Shown piece by piece: positions 33,634 to 42,776 of a DNA stretch of 64,000 nucleotides. A program made the position numbers and the translations under genes. Source of the stretch: Idiomarina sp. (GTDB lineage: Bacteria; Pseudomonadota; Gammaproteobacteria; Enterobacterales; Alteromonadaceae); contig JAFIFP010000007.1 of NCBI GenBank assembly GCA_020831965.1, positions 1 to 64,000 on the forward strand, read 5' to 3'. Numbering within the stretch: position 1 is the stretch's first letter; the number at the start of each line of letters is the position of its first letter. The notes under the pieces were generated by a model. That model was not told the origin of the DNA, did no database searches, and saw only the letters and a list, made by a program, of their open reading frames with translations.

Positions 33634-34164
33634 ATGGCATTGCAAGCAACTCCTTATAAAGTGAGTTTAGATATTTCCGACGTGGATCGTGGCGTCTATG
33701 AAAGCGTCAAAGTTACAATGGCGCGGCATCCGTCTGAGACCCCTTTGCGTTTAGTGGCTCGTATTCTCGCTTACGGTATGTTTTATCACGAACACCTCGC
33801 GTTTGGGCGGGGTCTTTCAGATAGTGATGAGCCAGCGCTGTGGCAGAAAAATCTAATGGGTGAAATTGAACATTGGATTGATGTGGGTCAACCCGATCCA
33901 GAGCGGATGATTAAAGCGAGCCGACGGGGGCCGCAATTGTCTGTGTTGGTGTATGGTAATGCTCGAATTTGGGCGGAGAAGGCGTTACCGAAAGTAAGTC
34001 ACTTAAAGAACATCAGTATTCTCGCATTACCGGAAGATGCGCATGCGGTGCTCGCGACATTGATTGACCGCAATATGCATTGGGGCCTAATGATTAGCGA
34101 TGGGATTTTGTATGTGAGCGACGGCGACGCGCAGACTGAAGTGCGATTGCAGACGCTGATGTAA
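33634..34164 (+). CDS. yaeQ: YaeQ family protein
   Basis: 176 residues of the YaeQ family, start at ATG 33634 with an AGGA-like site upstream. Recognisable from TPYKVSLDISDVDRGVYES, VARILAYGMFYHEHLAFGRG, WIDVGQPDPERMIKASRR and WGLMISDGILYVS. The fold is related to PD-(D/E)XK nucleases; the E. coli protein was once reported to suppress RfaH loss, but its function is not settled. Divergent from pyp. Confidence 0.93.
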   Translation: MALQATPYKVSLDISDVDRGVYESVKVTMARHPSETPLRLVARILAYGMFYHEHLAFGRGLSDSDEPALWQKNLMGEIEHWIDVGQPDPERMIKASRRGPQLSVLVYGNARIWAEKALPKVSHLKNISILALPEDAHAVLATLIDRNMHWGLMISDGILYVSDGDAQTEVRLQTLM

Positions 34165-34193
34165 ACTAGGTTTTTAGTTCAAGGAAACGAACC

Positions 34194-34455
34194 ATGCAAT
34201 TGGTGATGCCGAGTGCTGTATATGAAGCGAGCTATCGTGCTCGATATTCGGCCCTCACAGCGTGGTAAAGGTCTTGGCATCTTGTTATTGCAGCTTACAT
34301 TGGACAGAGCGCGTGCTATGGGCATTACGCCCATTCACGTGCATTGTCACAAAGCCAATGTTGCGTCGGCACAGATGATTCTTGCGAATCATGGCAGACT
34401 GGCTTCCGAAATTGACGATGCGAGCGGCGTCATTCAACGCTATCTGGTTGATTAG
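34194..34455 (+). pseudogene. GNAT acetyltransferase remnant with internal deletion and frameshift
   Basis: AAGGAAACG precedes ATG 34194, whose frame begins like a GNAT gene (QLVMPSAVYEASY). About 14 codons on, acetyltransferase homology continues only in another frame (34213-34455), with the acetyl-CoA loop RPSQRGKGLGILLLQ and VHCHKANVASAQMIL. The middle of the domain is missing. A truncated gene left by deletion is the simplest reading; a short intact 80-residue protein from 34213 is unlikely. Confidence 0.6.
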
Positions 34456-34465
34456 AACCTGTCCT

Positions 34466-34678
34466 TTAATTCAGGTCATTGAGCTTAAAGACCGACTCCA
34501 CGGCGACCTCAAAATACGACGCGATTCGTAGAGCAATCACTACGGACGGCGTAAAACGTCCTGTTTCTATGGTGCTGATAGTTTTACGCGAGACACCGAT
34601 GGCATCGGCCAGCTCTTGCTGAGATAACTTCTGGCCGGCACGCAAGGCCGCAATCGTATTGGTTAATTGCGCATCCAT
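34466..34678 (-). CDS. XRE-family regulator, YozG/Cro type
   Basis: 70 residues from ATG 34678, which is preceded by AAGGTG; an ATG at 34711 would overlap the upstream gene. The helix-turn-helix is KLSQQELADAIGVSRKTIST, then IETGRFTPSVVIALRIASYF, the pattern of stand-alone Cro/C1 regulators paired with small membrane proteins. Its ATG is one base after the stop of the membrane protein gene, so they form an operon; it probably represses at the palindromes at 35209-35269. Confidence 0.8.
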   Translation of the reverse strand: MDAQLTNTIAALRAGQKLSQQELADAIGVSRKTISTIETGRFTPSVVIALRIASYFEVAVESVFKLNDLN

Positions 34679-34679
34679 G

Positions 34680-35174
34680 CTATGCACCTTGTCCATGTTC
34701 TTGTTCGTCATCGGCGTCTCTAATCTCCCAAAGCACCGTTACACCCCAAACGAAAGTACTGGCAATGATTAACAGTGAACTGAAGGTCGAGATATTGAAG
34801 TAAATAGACAGCTCAGGTGTCATTAGCTCTTCGCCGACAATAAAGCCGGGGATGAGTAACACCACAATGGCAATGAAAGCTCTTGAATTCGCTTTCTGAT
34901 ACACAGTTTTCAGGAATTCGTCTGTATAACGGCTAAACAGCTCGCGCCAACCACCATATAAACTCTCACTCCGCCGAAATTCCAGAAAGATCATGGTAAC
35001 AAGAGCCAGTGCGCCGAGAGCAAGGACTCCTGAAGAAATGTAGGTGTTATTAAAATCAGCAGCATCCATGAGCCTCTTCGTAAGTAACACGCCAAATACG
35101 AAGGCCGAGAATAACGCCATGTAGGCAGAGAACTTAATTGAACCGTGTTGTGCTTCGGGTGACCAGTGACTCAT
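34680..35174 (-). CDS. Four-helix membrane protein partnered with the XRE regulator
   Basis: 164 residues from ATG 35174 (GGAG upstream; ATG 35192 possible). Four hydrophobic helices in two pairs: FSAYMALFSAFVFGVLLT, SGVLALGALALVTMIFL, AFIAIVVLLIPGFIVGEEL, TFSSLLIIASTFVWGVTVLW. Such proteins are commonly encoded immediately upstream of small XRE regulators; the pair is widespread but its function is not established. Confidence 0.65.
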   Translation of the reverse strand: MSHWSPEAQHGSIKFSAYMALFSAFVFGVLLTKRLMDAADFNNTYISSGVLALGALALVTMIFLEFRRSESLYGGWRELFSRYTDEFLKTVYQKANSRAFIAIVVLLIPGFIVGEELMTPELSIYFNISTFSSLLIIASTFVWGVTVLWEIRDADDEQEHGQGA

Positions 35175-35208
35175 GAGATTGCTCCATTGCATGAGATTAC
35201 AACATTAT

Positions 35209-35269
35209 ATGAAACCTTAAGGTATCAAAGTGTAACCTAAAGGTTTCATAATGCAACCCCTAGGTTACA
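35209..35269. promoter_or_regulatory. Operator-like inverted repeats upstream of the XRE operon
   Basis: ATGAAACCTTAAGGT (35209-35223) and ACCTAAAGGTTTCAT (35235-35249) are inverted copies with one mismatch; TGTAACCT (35231-35238) pairs again with AGGTTACA (35262-35269). Three spaced AACCT/AGGTT half-sites between 35209 and 35269 suggest cooperative binding, most likely by the XRE regulator. Confidence 0.6.
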
Positions 35270-35461
35270 TCTATTGAAATGATTATTCGGTAATGGCTGT
35301 AGTTCTGCGGGAAAGGACAATCTAATGAACCGAAGGGGGATACGAGGGGAGAGCTCTGGTTTCTGATAGGCTTCAAAAGTTTGCCGCGTGGCCCTAAATT
35401 GGCTTGACGCTTAAAGCGAGCCAAATCAAAGGCCGTGCGGCATCCCCTGAACTACAAAGCG

Positions 35462-36706
35462 TTAGGTCGCGGCTTTCACAAAGCTGGGACGTTGCCCGTA
35501 TGTGAGCGCACGCCATAACCATTCTGCAGGGCCGTAGTGATAGCGTTGGAGCCACCAGTTGCTAAACGCAATTTGTCCGATATAGAGCATGAGGCCCATA
35601 ACCGTTGCCATAGCTCGACCGATTTCGCCATAGAAACCTAGGCCATAGCCATAAAAAATAAAGGTGAAGACAATCGACTGCATCAGGTAGTTCGTCAATG
35701 CCATACGACCGGCCGGCGCAAGCCATTGGACTACTTTAACTCCTTTATTCACTAATAAGACCAACGTACTGATGTACGCTAAACACAATGCCATGTTAGC
35801 AACAGCCATCAGAGTGAATACTTGTGCCGAATGATAAGTCGGCATCATCATGTCAAGTTCGAGGCCCACGGTGCCGACAAACAACGCGCTGGGTAAACCA
35901 ATCAGGTATCCGAGTGCGGCCATTTTCTTGAATCTAGTGGCGTCTTTGTCAACTCCGTTAAACAGCCCTGAGCGCGCAAATGATGCACCAATGAGAAAAA
36001 TGGCAAGAATTTGTAATACAAAGAAGAGGAGTCCGGCGCCAAGATAAAGTTGGGACATTTCATAGATACGCCAGCGGACAGCCTCAGACCAAGCGCCCTC
36101 GCTGTAAATCTGGACACCTCTAAGAATGTCGGCGTCGAGTAATGCACGCTCTTTCGCCATTTCAGCCAGTATGGTGGGGCCGTCACTCGACTGTAAGGCG
36201 AAATTCATACCAAAGGCACCAAGCCACATGAGTAAAGGGGGGATGATCAAGAGCACAATCCCCCAGCGTAACAAGCTTTTCGCTGATCTATTTGCAAAAA
36301 GCAGAACTACAAATCCAACGACGGAATAGGTAAGAAGAATATCTCCCGACCAAATTAAGAAGCCATGCGCCATCCCAAAAATCGCTAAAATGAGAATTCG
36401 GCGTGAAAATAGCCAGCGTGGCGAGCCAACTTTTTCTTTGGCTCGGTCAAGGAAGATAATGAACCCCATACCAAATAAAAGAGAAAACATGGTGTAGAAC
36501 TTGCCTTGCACGAAGGTATAAGAAAACCAACCTACGGCAAAGTCAGCACCGACTTGAGTATTGTCAAACCCCAACATAATGGCTTGCATTGGGCGTTGAA
36601 AGTACTCGATGTTCATGATCAAAATCCCTAGAAGGGCGAAACCACGAATAATATCTAGATAGGGTATACGTTCACTAACATGAATGGGGCTAGCAGTCGC
36701 GTTCAT
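35462..36706 (-). CDS. DUF418/YeiB-type membrane protein
   Basis: 414 residues with about ten hydrophobic helices. The start (RIPYLDIIRGFALLGILIMN) and the segment KFYTMFSLLFGMGFIIFLDR are diagnostic of the DUF418/YeiB group, whose C terminus here (GRMALTNYLMQSIVFTFIFY, then GPAEWLWRALTYGQ) also fits. They are related to acyltransferase-3-like membrane enzymes; substrate unknown. Monocistronic, minus strand. Confidence 0.88.
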   Translation of the reverse strand: MNATASPIHVSERIPYLDIIRGFALLGILIMNIEYFQRPMQAIMLGFDNTQVGADFAVGWFSYTFVQGKFYTMFSLLFGMGFIIFLDRAKEKVGSPRWLFSRRILILAIFGMAHGFLIWSGDILLTYSVVGFVVLLFANRSAKSLLRWGIVLLIIPPLLMWLGAFGMNFALQSSDGPTILAEMAKERALLDADILRGVQIYSEGAWSEAVRWRIYEMSQLYLGAGLLFFVLQILAIFLIGASFARSGLFNGVDKDATRFKKMAALGYLIGLPSALFVGTVGLELDMMMPTYHSAQVFTLMAVANMALCLAYISTLVLLVNKGVKVVQWLAPAGRMALTNYLMQSIVFTFIFYGYGLGFYGEIGRAMATVMGLMLYIGQIAFSNWWLQRYHYGPAEWLWRALTYGQRPSFVKAAT

Positions 36707-36875
36707 AAGGTTCTCATTCTTATTGTGTATGGGCCGATGGTTTTGCTGCTATGTGTCTCTACTTCGCGTCGCTACAAGGTGGAAACATAAGCGTACAGAG
36801 TCGGTTTAATCATGAGAGCGTAGAAAGAAAGTCTGCAACTGTCTAGGGGGGAAATGTAATCAGATGTTTTCAAGA

Positions 36876-36903
36876 GCTATCCCGGGCTGCAGCCCGGGAT
36901 AGC
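36876..36903. terminator. 28-base perfect palindrome downstream of the OYE gene
   Basis: GCTATCCCGGGCT followed by its exact complement around GC. Long G+C-rich stem; the minus strand beyond it has only scattered Ts, so it may act as a transcript-end stabiliser. Shares the GCTATCCCGG core with the hairpin at 21352. Confidence 0.6.
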
Positions 36904-36933
36904 GTTGATTTTGGTTTTTGTACTGCGATAACG

Positions 36934-37977
36934 CTAAACGAGCTCGCCAAGCATCTTCGGATTGTACTTAATGAGAGGTTCTTCATTGCGTATGCGAGTC
37001 ATGTAATCTGGATTCGCAATAAATGCGCGACCAATCGCGGCAAGGTCGAAATCACCATCTGCAATACCTTGCGCAGCAGTTTCGGCGGTGAGCCCACCGA
37101 CGTTCATGAAAGTACCTGTATAACGAGCCCGAATGTAGGCACTTGCGCGACCGCCTAAATGCTCAAACTCTTGGCTATCATCAAAGATACCGAGATGCAG
37201 ATACGCAAGTTCACGCTCATTGAGCTGCGCGATAAAGTAGTCAAATACATCGCGATCCCTTGGGTCCGGTTCAATATGTGCATATGCTCCGGGAGTAATA
37301 CGAAGTGCAGTGCGCTCCGAGCCTACAGCTTTGGCTACAGCGTTTACCACTGCGAGCGCAAAGCGACTCATATTTTCTGGTGTCTCACCATATTCGTCTG
37401 TGCGTTTATTCGTATCAAAGTGCAGGAATTGGTCGATGAGATAACCATTGGCACCATGAATTTCAACACCGTCAAATCCCGCTCGCATGGCATTTTTCGC
37501 GGCTGTCACGTAGTCGTTGATGACTTCCTGAATCTCTTCAACTGTTAAGGCCTTGGGGATTTCATAACTCAGGTCGCGCATACGTGGCAGGGTACCTTCA
37601 TGCTTCACGGCACTGGGTGCGACTGGTTGTAAACCAGAGAAGTGTGAATGCGCCACGCGGCCAACATGCCAGAGTTGCATGAAGATCGTGCCACCTGCCG
37701 CATGTACCTTTGAGGTGACTTTCTTCCAGCCGTCAATTTGTGCTTCATTAAAGATACCTGGCGTATTTGGATAGCCTTGCGCATCAGGGCGAATAATGGT
37801 CGCTTCGCTAATGATCAAACCTGCCTCGGCCCGACGTGCATAGTAGCCGGCCATAAGATCGGTTGGCACAAGTTCGTCGTCGGCCATGCAGCGCGTAAGC
37901 GGTGCCATGGCAATGCGATTCTTCAGAGTCAGAGTGTTATTCAGAGAGAAAGGGTCGCACAAAATCGAGGTTGCCAT
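36934..37977 (-). CDS. Old yellow enzyme-type alkene reductase
   Basis: 347 residues, FMN-dependent TIM barrel. Motifs: NRIAMAPLTRCMAD, FMQLWHVGRVAH, DGVEIHGANGYLIDQFLH (substrate-binding His and Asn, active-site Tyr region) and NVGGLTAETA ... AIGRAFIANPD near the phosphate site. It reduces activated C=C bonds of enones, nitro compounds or related electrophiles with NADPH. Close to NemA in length and motifs. Monocistronic; the plus-strand region upstream shows no regulator beside it. Confidence 0.92.
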   Translation of the reverse strand: MATSILCDPFSLNNTLTLKNRIAMAPLTRCMADDELVPTDLMAGYYARRAEAGLIISEATIIRPDAQGYPNTPGIFNEAQIDGWKKVTSKVHAAGGTIFMQLWHVGRVAHSHFSGLQPVAPSAVKHEGTLPRMRDLSYEIPKALTVEEIQEVINDYVTAAKNAMRAGFDGVEIHGANGYLIDQFLHFDTNKRTDEYGETPENMSRFALAVVNAVAKAVGSERTALRITPGAYAHIEPDPRDRDVFDYFIAQLNERELAYLHLGIFDDSQEFEHLGGRASAYIRARYTGTFMNVGGLTAETAAQGIADGDFDLAAIGRAFIANPDYMTRIRNEEPLIKYNPKMLGELV

Positions 37978-38165
37978 GCGTACTCCGTCGGCAGAATGTC
38001 GTCAGTTACTTTTGCTGAAAAATGACTACGGATCTGTGGGCGAATTCGATCGAATGCAATGGGGATGGTTAGCGATAGTTGCGAAGCGTTTGCGCTTTCC
38101 CCCTCAAATACTACCTTTATGAATCATAAGCTTAATTTCGAGCAATTCATCCATGGGAGTTTTAT

Positions 38166-38837
38166 ATGCGCCCGCATCATCTTGCTTGGACGATATTTTG
38201 GATTCCTGTCATTGCCGTGCATGGTGCGTATTTTATAGGGTTGTGGGAAGGAGTCGCGTTCAGATGCATTCCCTACATTGAGGGGTGTACCACGATTAGC
38301 CGAGCCGCGCGGGAAGGGAATGCCATCTTCTTCTTTCGTGGACTCATGATGCCAATAGCCGCTGCCTTAATATTGTTTTGGTACATGCAATCCAAATGGC
38401 TTGCCATGATTACGCAGAAGCGGCAGGTACATATCTTCGCAATCGGCACGCTCGGGGCCATTTTTCTCATTCTTTATGTGGACTTCCTCGGTACGTCGGG
38501 TGACTTTAATCGGTTTCTACGCCGGCATGGAGTGATTGTCTATTTTGCCGCAACGGTATTGGCGCAAATGCTCAGTATCTATAGCTTGCACAAGCTTGGC
38601 GATGCGTTGGACCGTAAGTTACGGCGTTATATGAACATGCAGGTGGGACTGATCATGCTGTGCTGGGTGGTAGGCATGGCGAACCTGACTTTTAAAGAAA
38701 TGGGTTTTTTATGGGCTTATGATGCCGAAAATATTATTGAATGGCATTTTGCACTCTATATGTCTTTGTATTATCCGCTTGCCGCATTCATGTGGAAACG
38801 TACTGGTTTCGATTGGCAGTTGAGTGTCAAAAAGTAG
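38166..38837 (+). CDS. Six-helix hypothetical membrane protein
   Basis: 223 residues with six hydrophobic helices at about 8-27, 52-70, 85-105, 119-138, 155-174 and 192-210. Conserved-looking polar loops: GVAFRCIPYIEGCTTISRAA between helices 1 and 2, and DFLGTSGDFNRFLRRHG between 3 and 4. The pair Cys-Pro ... Gly-Cys near residue 35-43 could be a disulphide. Family not recognised with certainty. Confidence 0.6.
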   Translation: MRPHHLAWTIFWIPVIAVHGAYFIGLWEGVAFRCIPYIEGCTTISRAAREGNAIFFFRGLMMPIAAALILFWYMQSKWLAMITQKRQVHIFAIGTLGAIFLILYVDFLGTSGDFNRFLRRHGVIVYFAATVLAQMLSIYSLHKLGDALDRKLRRYMNMQVGLIMLCWVVGMANLTFKEMGFLWAYDAENIIEWHFALYMSLYYPLAAFMWKRTGFDWQLSVKK

Positions 38838-38940
38838 TGTTAACGCGTGAGTTTGCATTCTAAACTAGACCTTCATGTCACTTTGCACGTTTAGAAGACT
38901 ATTTTAGGTTAGAAGACTACTTTAAGCAGGGAACTAACGT

Positions 38941-39378
38941 ATGACACTCAATGGACGAACTCTCTTAATTGGCGCAGCAATCAGCAGTGCTCTTGCGGCA
39001 CTTGCTCACCTTGGTTGTATTATTTTTGGTGGTGACTGGTATCGCTTTATGGGCGCAGGTGAGCAGATGGCGCTTTTGGCAGAGCAAGGCTCTTCCTACC
39101 CAGCACAAGTGACCGCGGTAATCGTCGTCATACTTTTGGTTTGGAGTCTCTATGCTTTATCGGGCGCGGGCGTGATTCGTAAACTGCCCCTGGTACGTAC
39201 CGCACTCTGTTTGATAAGTGCAGTGCTGTTGCTTCGCGGTCTCGGCTTCTATGGCTTAATGACACACTTTCCCGACAACAGCATGACTTTTTGGTTAGTC
39301 AGCTCCGGTATTTGTCTCTTTATGGGAAGCTTATTTGCATTGGGTACTCGCGCTAAATGGCAAGAGCTATCCTCATAA
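38941..39378 (+). CDS. Four-helix hypothetical membrane protein
   Basis: 145 residues, four helices: LLIGAAISSALAALAHLGCI, AVIVVILLVWSLYALSG, ALCLISAVLLLRGLGFY and FWLVSSGICLFMGSLFALG. GIIFGGDWYRFMGAGEQM-like segment (FGGDWYRFMG) between helices 1 and 2 is the most distinctive part. Ended by the terminator at 39404. Function unknown. Confidence 0.6.
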   Translation: MTLNGRTLLIGAAISSALAALAHLGCIIFGGDWYRFMGAGEQMALLAEQGSSYPAQVTAVIVVILLVWSLYALSGAGVIRKLPLVRTALCLISAVLLLRGLGFYGLMTHFPDNSMTFWLVSSGICLFMGSLFALGTRAKWQELSS

Positions 39379-39403
39379 TCTTCAAAGGTCATGAATAGCT
39401 TTA

Positions 39404-39427
39404 AACCGCGCTTTTGCGCGGTTTTTT
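39404..39427 (+). terminator. Rho-independent terminator
   Basis: AACCGCGC, loop TTTT, GCGCGGTT followed by TTTT. Ends the 38941 gene, just before the OsmC-YcaO gene. Confidence 0.88.
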
Positions 39428-39511
39428 GTGATCTGGCAAGACTATTGGGGCCAAAAACCGGATAATAGGGATATTACGCCCGTTCAATTTGCCTCAATCG
39501 GTACCTTTTTC

Positions 39512-41701
39512 ATGGAAATAAAAGTTAACTTTCTCGACAACCTGCGTCTTGAAGCCAAGTTCGATGACTTTACGGTGATCACAGATCAGCCTATTCGGTA
39601 CAAGGGTGATGGCTCAGCGCCGAGTCCTTTTGACTACTTCCTCGCTTCCTCAGCCTTGTGCGCTGCCTACTTCGTGCGGGTGTATTGTTTGTCGCGGAAT
39701 ATTTCCACAGACAATATTCGTTTGTCACAAAACAACATTGTGGATCCCGAGAATCGCTACAACCAGATTTTTAAGATTCAGGTGGAGTTGCCGGAAGATA
39801 TTTCTGAGAAAGACCGCGAGGGGATTCTGCGCTCAATCGATCGTTGTACGGTGAAGAAAGTAGTGCAGACTGGTCCAGAGTTTCAGATTGATACCGTGGA
39901 GAGCCTAGATGATGACGCACAAGCGTTGCTGATGGGCGCACCTGAGGGCGAATCACAAACTTATATTCTGGGTAAAGATCTGCCATTGGAGCAAACTATC
40001 GCCAATATGACGCAGATCCTCGCCGATTTGGGGATGAAGATAGAAATCGCGTCTTGGCGCAATATTGTTCCGAATGTATGGTCTTTGCATATTCGTGATG
40101 CGGCGTCTCCGATGTGCTTTACCAATGGAAAGGGCAGTACCAAAGAGAGCGCACTGTGCTCGGCCTTAGGTGAGTTTATTGAGCGCCTGAACTGCAACTT
40201 CTTCTACAACGATCAGTTTTTTGGCGAAGAAATTGCGAACAGTGAATTTGTGCATTACCCGAATGAGAAATGGTTTAAGCCAGGGCCCGATGATGCCTTA
40301 CCGAGTGAAATTCTCGATGCACATTGTTTGGCGATTTATAACCCGGACGGCGAGCTGCGAGGTTCACATCTCATTGACACGAACTCCGGCAAAGCTGAGC
40401 GCGGGATTGTGTCCTTGCCCTTTGTACGGAAGTCCGACGGTGAGATCGTGTATTTCCCGTCAAACCTGATTGAAAACTTATTCTTGAGTAACGGAATGAG
40501 TGCGGGGAACACCTTGCCCGAAGCGCAAGTACAGTGTTTGTCTGAGATATTTGAGCGCGCTGTAAAACGCGAGATTATCGAGAATGAGATTGTTCTTCCG
40601 GATGTTCCGGAGCATGTGCTGGCGCGTTTCCCTGCTTTGGTCGCGGGCATCAAAGGATTAGAAGAGCAAGGCTTCCCGGTTGTGGTGAAGGATGCATCTC
40701 TCGGTGGACAGTTCCCAGTGGCGTGCGTGACCTTAATGAACCCCAGGACTGGTGGCGTTTTTGCGTCTTTTGGGGCGCATCCTACCTTGGAAGTTGCGCT
40801 AGAAAGAAGCTTAACCGAGCTCTTACAAGGGCGGAGTTTTGAGAACTTAAACGACGTACCTTTACCGACCTTTAATTCAATGGCGGTGCAGGAGCCAAAC
40901 AACTTTGTTGAGCATTTTATCGACTCGACAGGGCTTATTTCATGGCGTTTCTTTAGCGCCAATGCCGATTACGAATTCGTTGATTGGGATTTTAGTGGCA
41001 GCAATGACGAAGAAGCTGCGACGCTATTCGGGATTCTCGAAGAATTGGGCAAGGAAGTGTATGTTGCGGTGCATGATACGCTTGGTGCACCAGCCTGCCG
41101 CATTTTGGTACCAGGGTATTCGGAAGTGTATCCCGTGGAAGATCTCATTTGGGATAACACCAATGTGGCGTTGCAGTACCGAGAGGATATTCTGAACTTG
41201 CATCGGTTAGACGATGAAGCACTCGCGAACTTAGTGGAGCGTTTAGAAGAAAGCCAACTCGATAATTACACTGACATCATTACCTTTATTGGAATTGAGT
41301 TCGATGAAAACACGGTTTGGGGTCAGCTCACTATTTTGGAACTGAAGCTGCTAATTTACCTCGCCTTGGGTCAGCATGATGAAGTCCTCGAGCTGGTGGA
41401 AGAGTTTCTGCAGTACAACGACAATACTGTGGACCGCGTGTTGTTCTATCGGGCTTTGGAAGCGGTTCTGCATGTAACGCTCGATGAGGACTTGGAGCTC
41501 GCGGATTATCTTCACAACTTCCGCCGGATGTATGGTGATGAACGTCTCGATGCAGCGATCGGCTCTGTGGCAGGCTCGGTACGTTTCTATGGATTAACAC
41601 CGACGAGTATGAAGCTCGAAGGGCTGGACCGGCATCTACGATTGATTGATAGCTATAAGAAACTGCACGCTATCCGCGCCGCGCGAGCAGTGCAAGGCTA
41701 G
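39512..41701 (+). CDS. ycaO: OsmC domain-YcaO domain fusion protein
   Basis: 729 residues from ATG 39512; the longer frame from 39428 would begin inside the preceding terminator. Residues 1-135 are OsmC-like (GDGSAPSPFDYFLASSALCA holds the reactive Cys; FKIQVELPEDISE and RCTVKKVVQTGPEF follow). Residues about 150-560 are a YcaO domain (GKGSTKESALCSALGEFIER, LPEAQVQCLSEIFERAVKRE, TLEVALERSLTELLQGRSF), an ATP-dependent backbone-activating enzyme. The last 170 residues are TPR-like. The E. coli YcaO relative has been linked to methylthiolation of ribosomal protein S12; the OsmC fusion suggests a thiol role as well. Confidence 0.9.
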   Translation: MEIKVNFLDNLRLEAKFDDFTVITDQPIRYKGDGSAPSPFDYFLASSALCAAYFVRVYCLSRNISTDNIRLSQNNIVDPENRYNQIFKIQVELPEDISEKDREGILRSIDRCTVKKVVQTGPEFQIDTVESLDDDAQALLMGAPEGESQTYILGKDLPLEQTIANMTQILADLGMKIEIASWRNIVPNVWSLHIRDAASPMCFTNGKGSTKESALCSALGEFIERLNCNFFYNDQFFGEEIANSEFVHYPNEKWFKPGPDDALPSEILDAHCLAIYNPDGELRGSHLIDTNSGKAERGIVSLPFVRKSDGEIVYFPSNLIENLFLSNGMSAGNTLPEAQVQCLSEIFERAVKREIIENEIVLPDVPEHVLARFPALVAGIKGLEEQGFPVVVKDASLGGQFPVACVTLMNPRTGGVFASFGAHPTLEVALERSLTELLQGRSFENLNDVPLPTFNSMAVQEPNNFVEHFIDSTGLISWRFFSANADYEFVDWDFSGSNDEEAATLFGILEELGKEVYVAVHDTLGAPACRILVPGYSEVYPVEDLIWDNTNVALQYREDILNLHRLDDEALANLVERLEESQLDNYTDIITFIGIEFDENTVWGQLTILELKLLIYLALGQHDEVLELVEEFLQYNDNTVDRVLFYRALEAVLHVTLDEDLELADYLHNFRRMYGDERLDAAIGSVAGSVRFYGLTPTSMKLEGLDRHLRLIDSYKKLHAIRAARAVQG

Positions 41702-41720
41702 GTTAAATCGAGCAGAATAG

Positions 41721-41753
41721 AAAAGGGGCTTTCTGTGAAGAAAGCCCCTTTTT
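41721..41753. terminator. Bidirectional rho-independent terminator
   Basis: AAAAGGGGCTTTCT, loop GTGA, AGAAAGCCCCTTTT plus T. A perfect 14-pair stem with A/T tails both ways, between ycaO and prs. Confidence 0.9.
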
Positions 41754-41778
41754 ACGTAATAGGTCTTCGAGTCGTGAA

Positions 41779-42726
41779 TTAGTACTCGAACATTGCCGAG
41801 ATAGACTCTTCGTTGCTGACGCGACGGAGCGCCTCAGACAACATACCGCTGAGTGTTAACTGCGTCACCAAACCTGTTGCCTTCATTTCTTCGGACAACG
41901 GAATACTGTCGGTCACAATCACTTCATCAATCTGTGAATTGCGCAGGTTCTCTACCGCATTACCTGAAAACACCGGATGAGTTGCATAGGCAAATACGCG
42001 CTTCGCTCCGTTTTTCTTCAATGCTTCGGCGGCTTTCGCTAGTGTTCCACCGGTATCGATCATGTCATCAACCATTACGCAGTCACGGCCAGCAACATCA
42101 CCAATGATGTGCATAACTTGCGACTCGTTGGCCTTCGGGCGACGTTTGTCGATAATTGCGAGGTCTGCGTCATTCATGAGTTTCGCCATAGCGCGTGCTC
42201 GAACGACACCACCAATATCTGGCGACACCATGACAGGATCGTGGAAGGTTTGTTGCTTCATGTGTTCGAGTAACACTGGGCTACCAAACACGTTGTCCAC
42301 TGGGACATCGAAGAAACCTTGAATCTGTTCAGCGTGCAAGTCTACCGTGAGCACGCGGTCAACACCGACGCTCGACAGAAAGTCGGCCACTACTTTTGCG
42401 GTAATAGGCACACGCGCAGAACGCACACGGCGATCCTGACGGGCATAACCAAAGTAGGGGATAACTGCTGTAATACGACCTGCCGATGCTCTGCGAAGAG
42501 CGTCGACCATCACGATAAGTTCCATGAGGTTGTCGTTGGTGGGAGCACAAGTGGATTGGATGATAAAGACGTCGGAGCCGCGAACATTTTCATTAATTTG
42601 TACGCTAATTTCGCCGTCGCTAAATCGACCTACATCAGCTTCGCCAAGTTTGATGTAAAGTCGGTCGGCAATCTTGCGAGCAAGCTCAGGAACAGCATTG
42701 CCAGCAAAGAGCTTCATGTCAGGCAC
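41779..42726 (-). CDS. prs: Ribose-phosphate pyrophosphokinase
   Basis: 315 residues, the family length. [20 protein letters not shown] start, [31 protein letters not shown], the PRPP loop [20 protein letters not shown] and [13 protein letters not shown]. It makes PRPP from ribose 5-phosphate and ATP for purine, pyrimidine, His, Trp and NAD synthesis. Third gene of lolB-ispE-prs, the enteric order. Confidence 0.98.
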   Translation of the reverse strand: MPDMKLFAGNAVPELARKIADRLYIKLGEADVGRFSDGEISVQINENVRGSDVFIIQSTCAPTNDNLMELIVMVDALRRASAGRITAVIPYFGYARQDRRVRSARVPITAKVVADFLSSVGVDRVLTVDLHAEQIQGFFDVPVDNVFGSPVLLEHMKQQTFHDPVMVSPDIGGVVRARAMAKLMNDADLAIIDKRRPKANESQVMHIIGDVAGRDCVMVDDMIDTGGTLAKAAEALKKNGAKRVFAYATHPVFSGNAVENLRNSQIDEVIVTDSIPLSEEMKATGLVTQLTLSGMLSEALRRVSNEESISAMFEY

Positions 42727-42776
42727 GGTAAACCTCGACCATTATTTTTAGGTGGATGCGGATAATCACAGGATAA

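Noticed and set aside
39428-39511. Longer N terminus for the OsmC-YcaO protein
   Set aside because: It would begin right at the upstream terminator; the OsmC domain starts naturally at ATG 39512.
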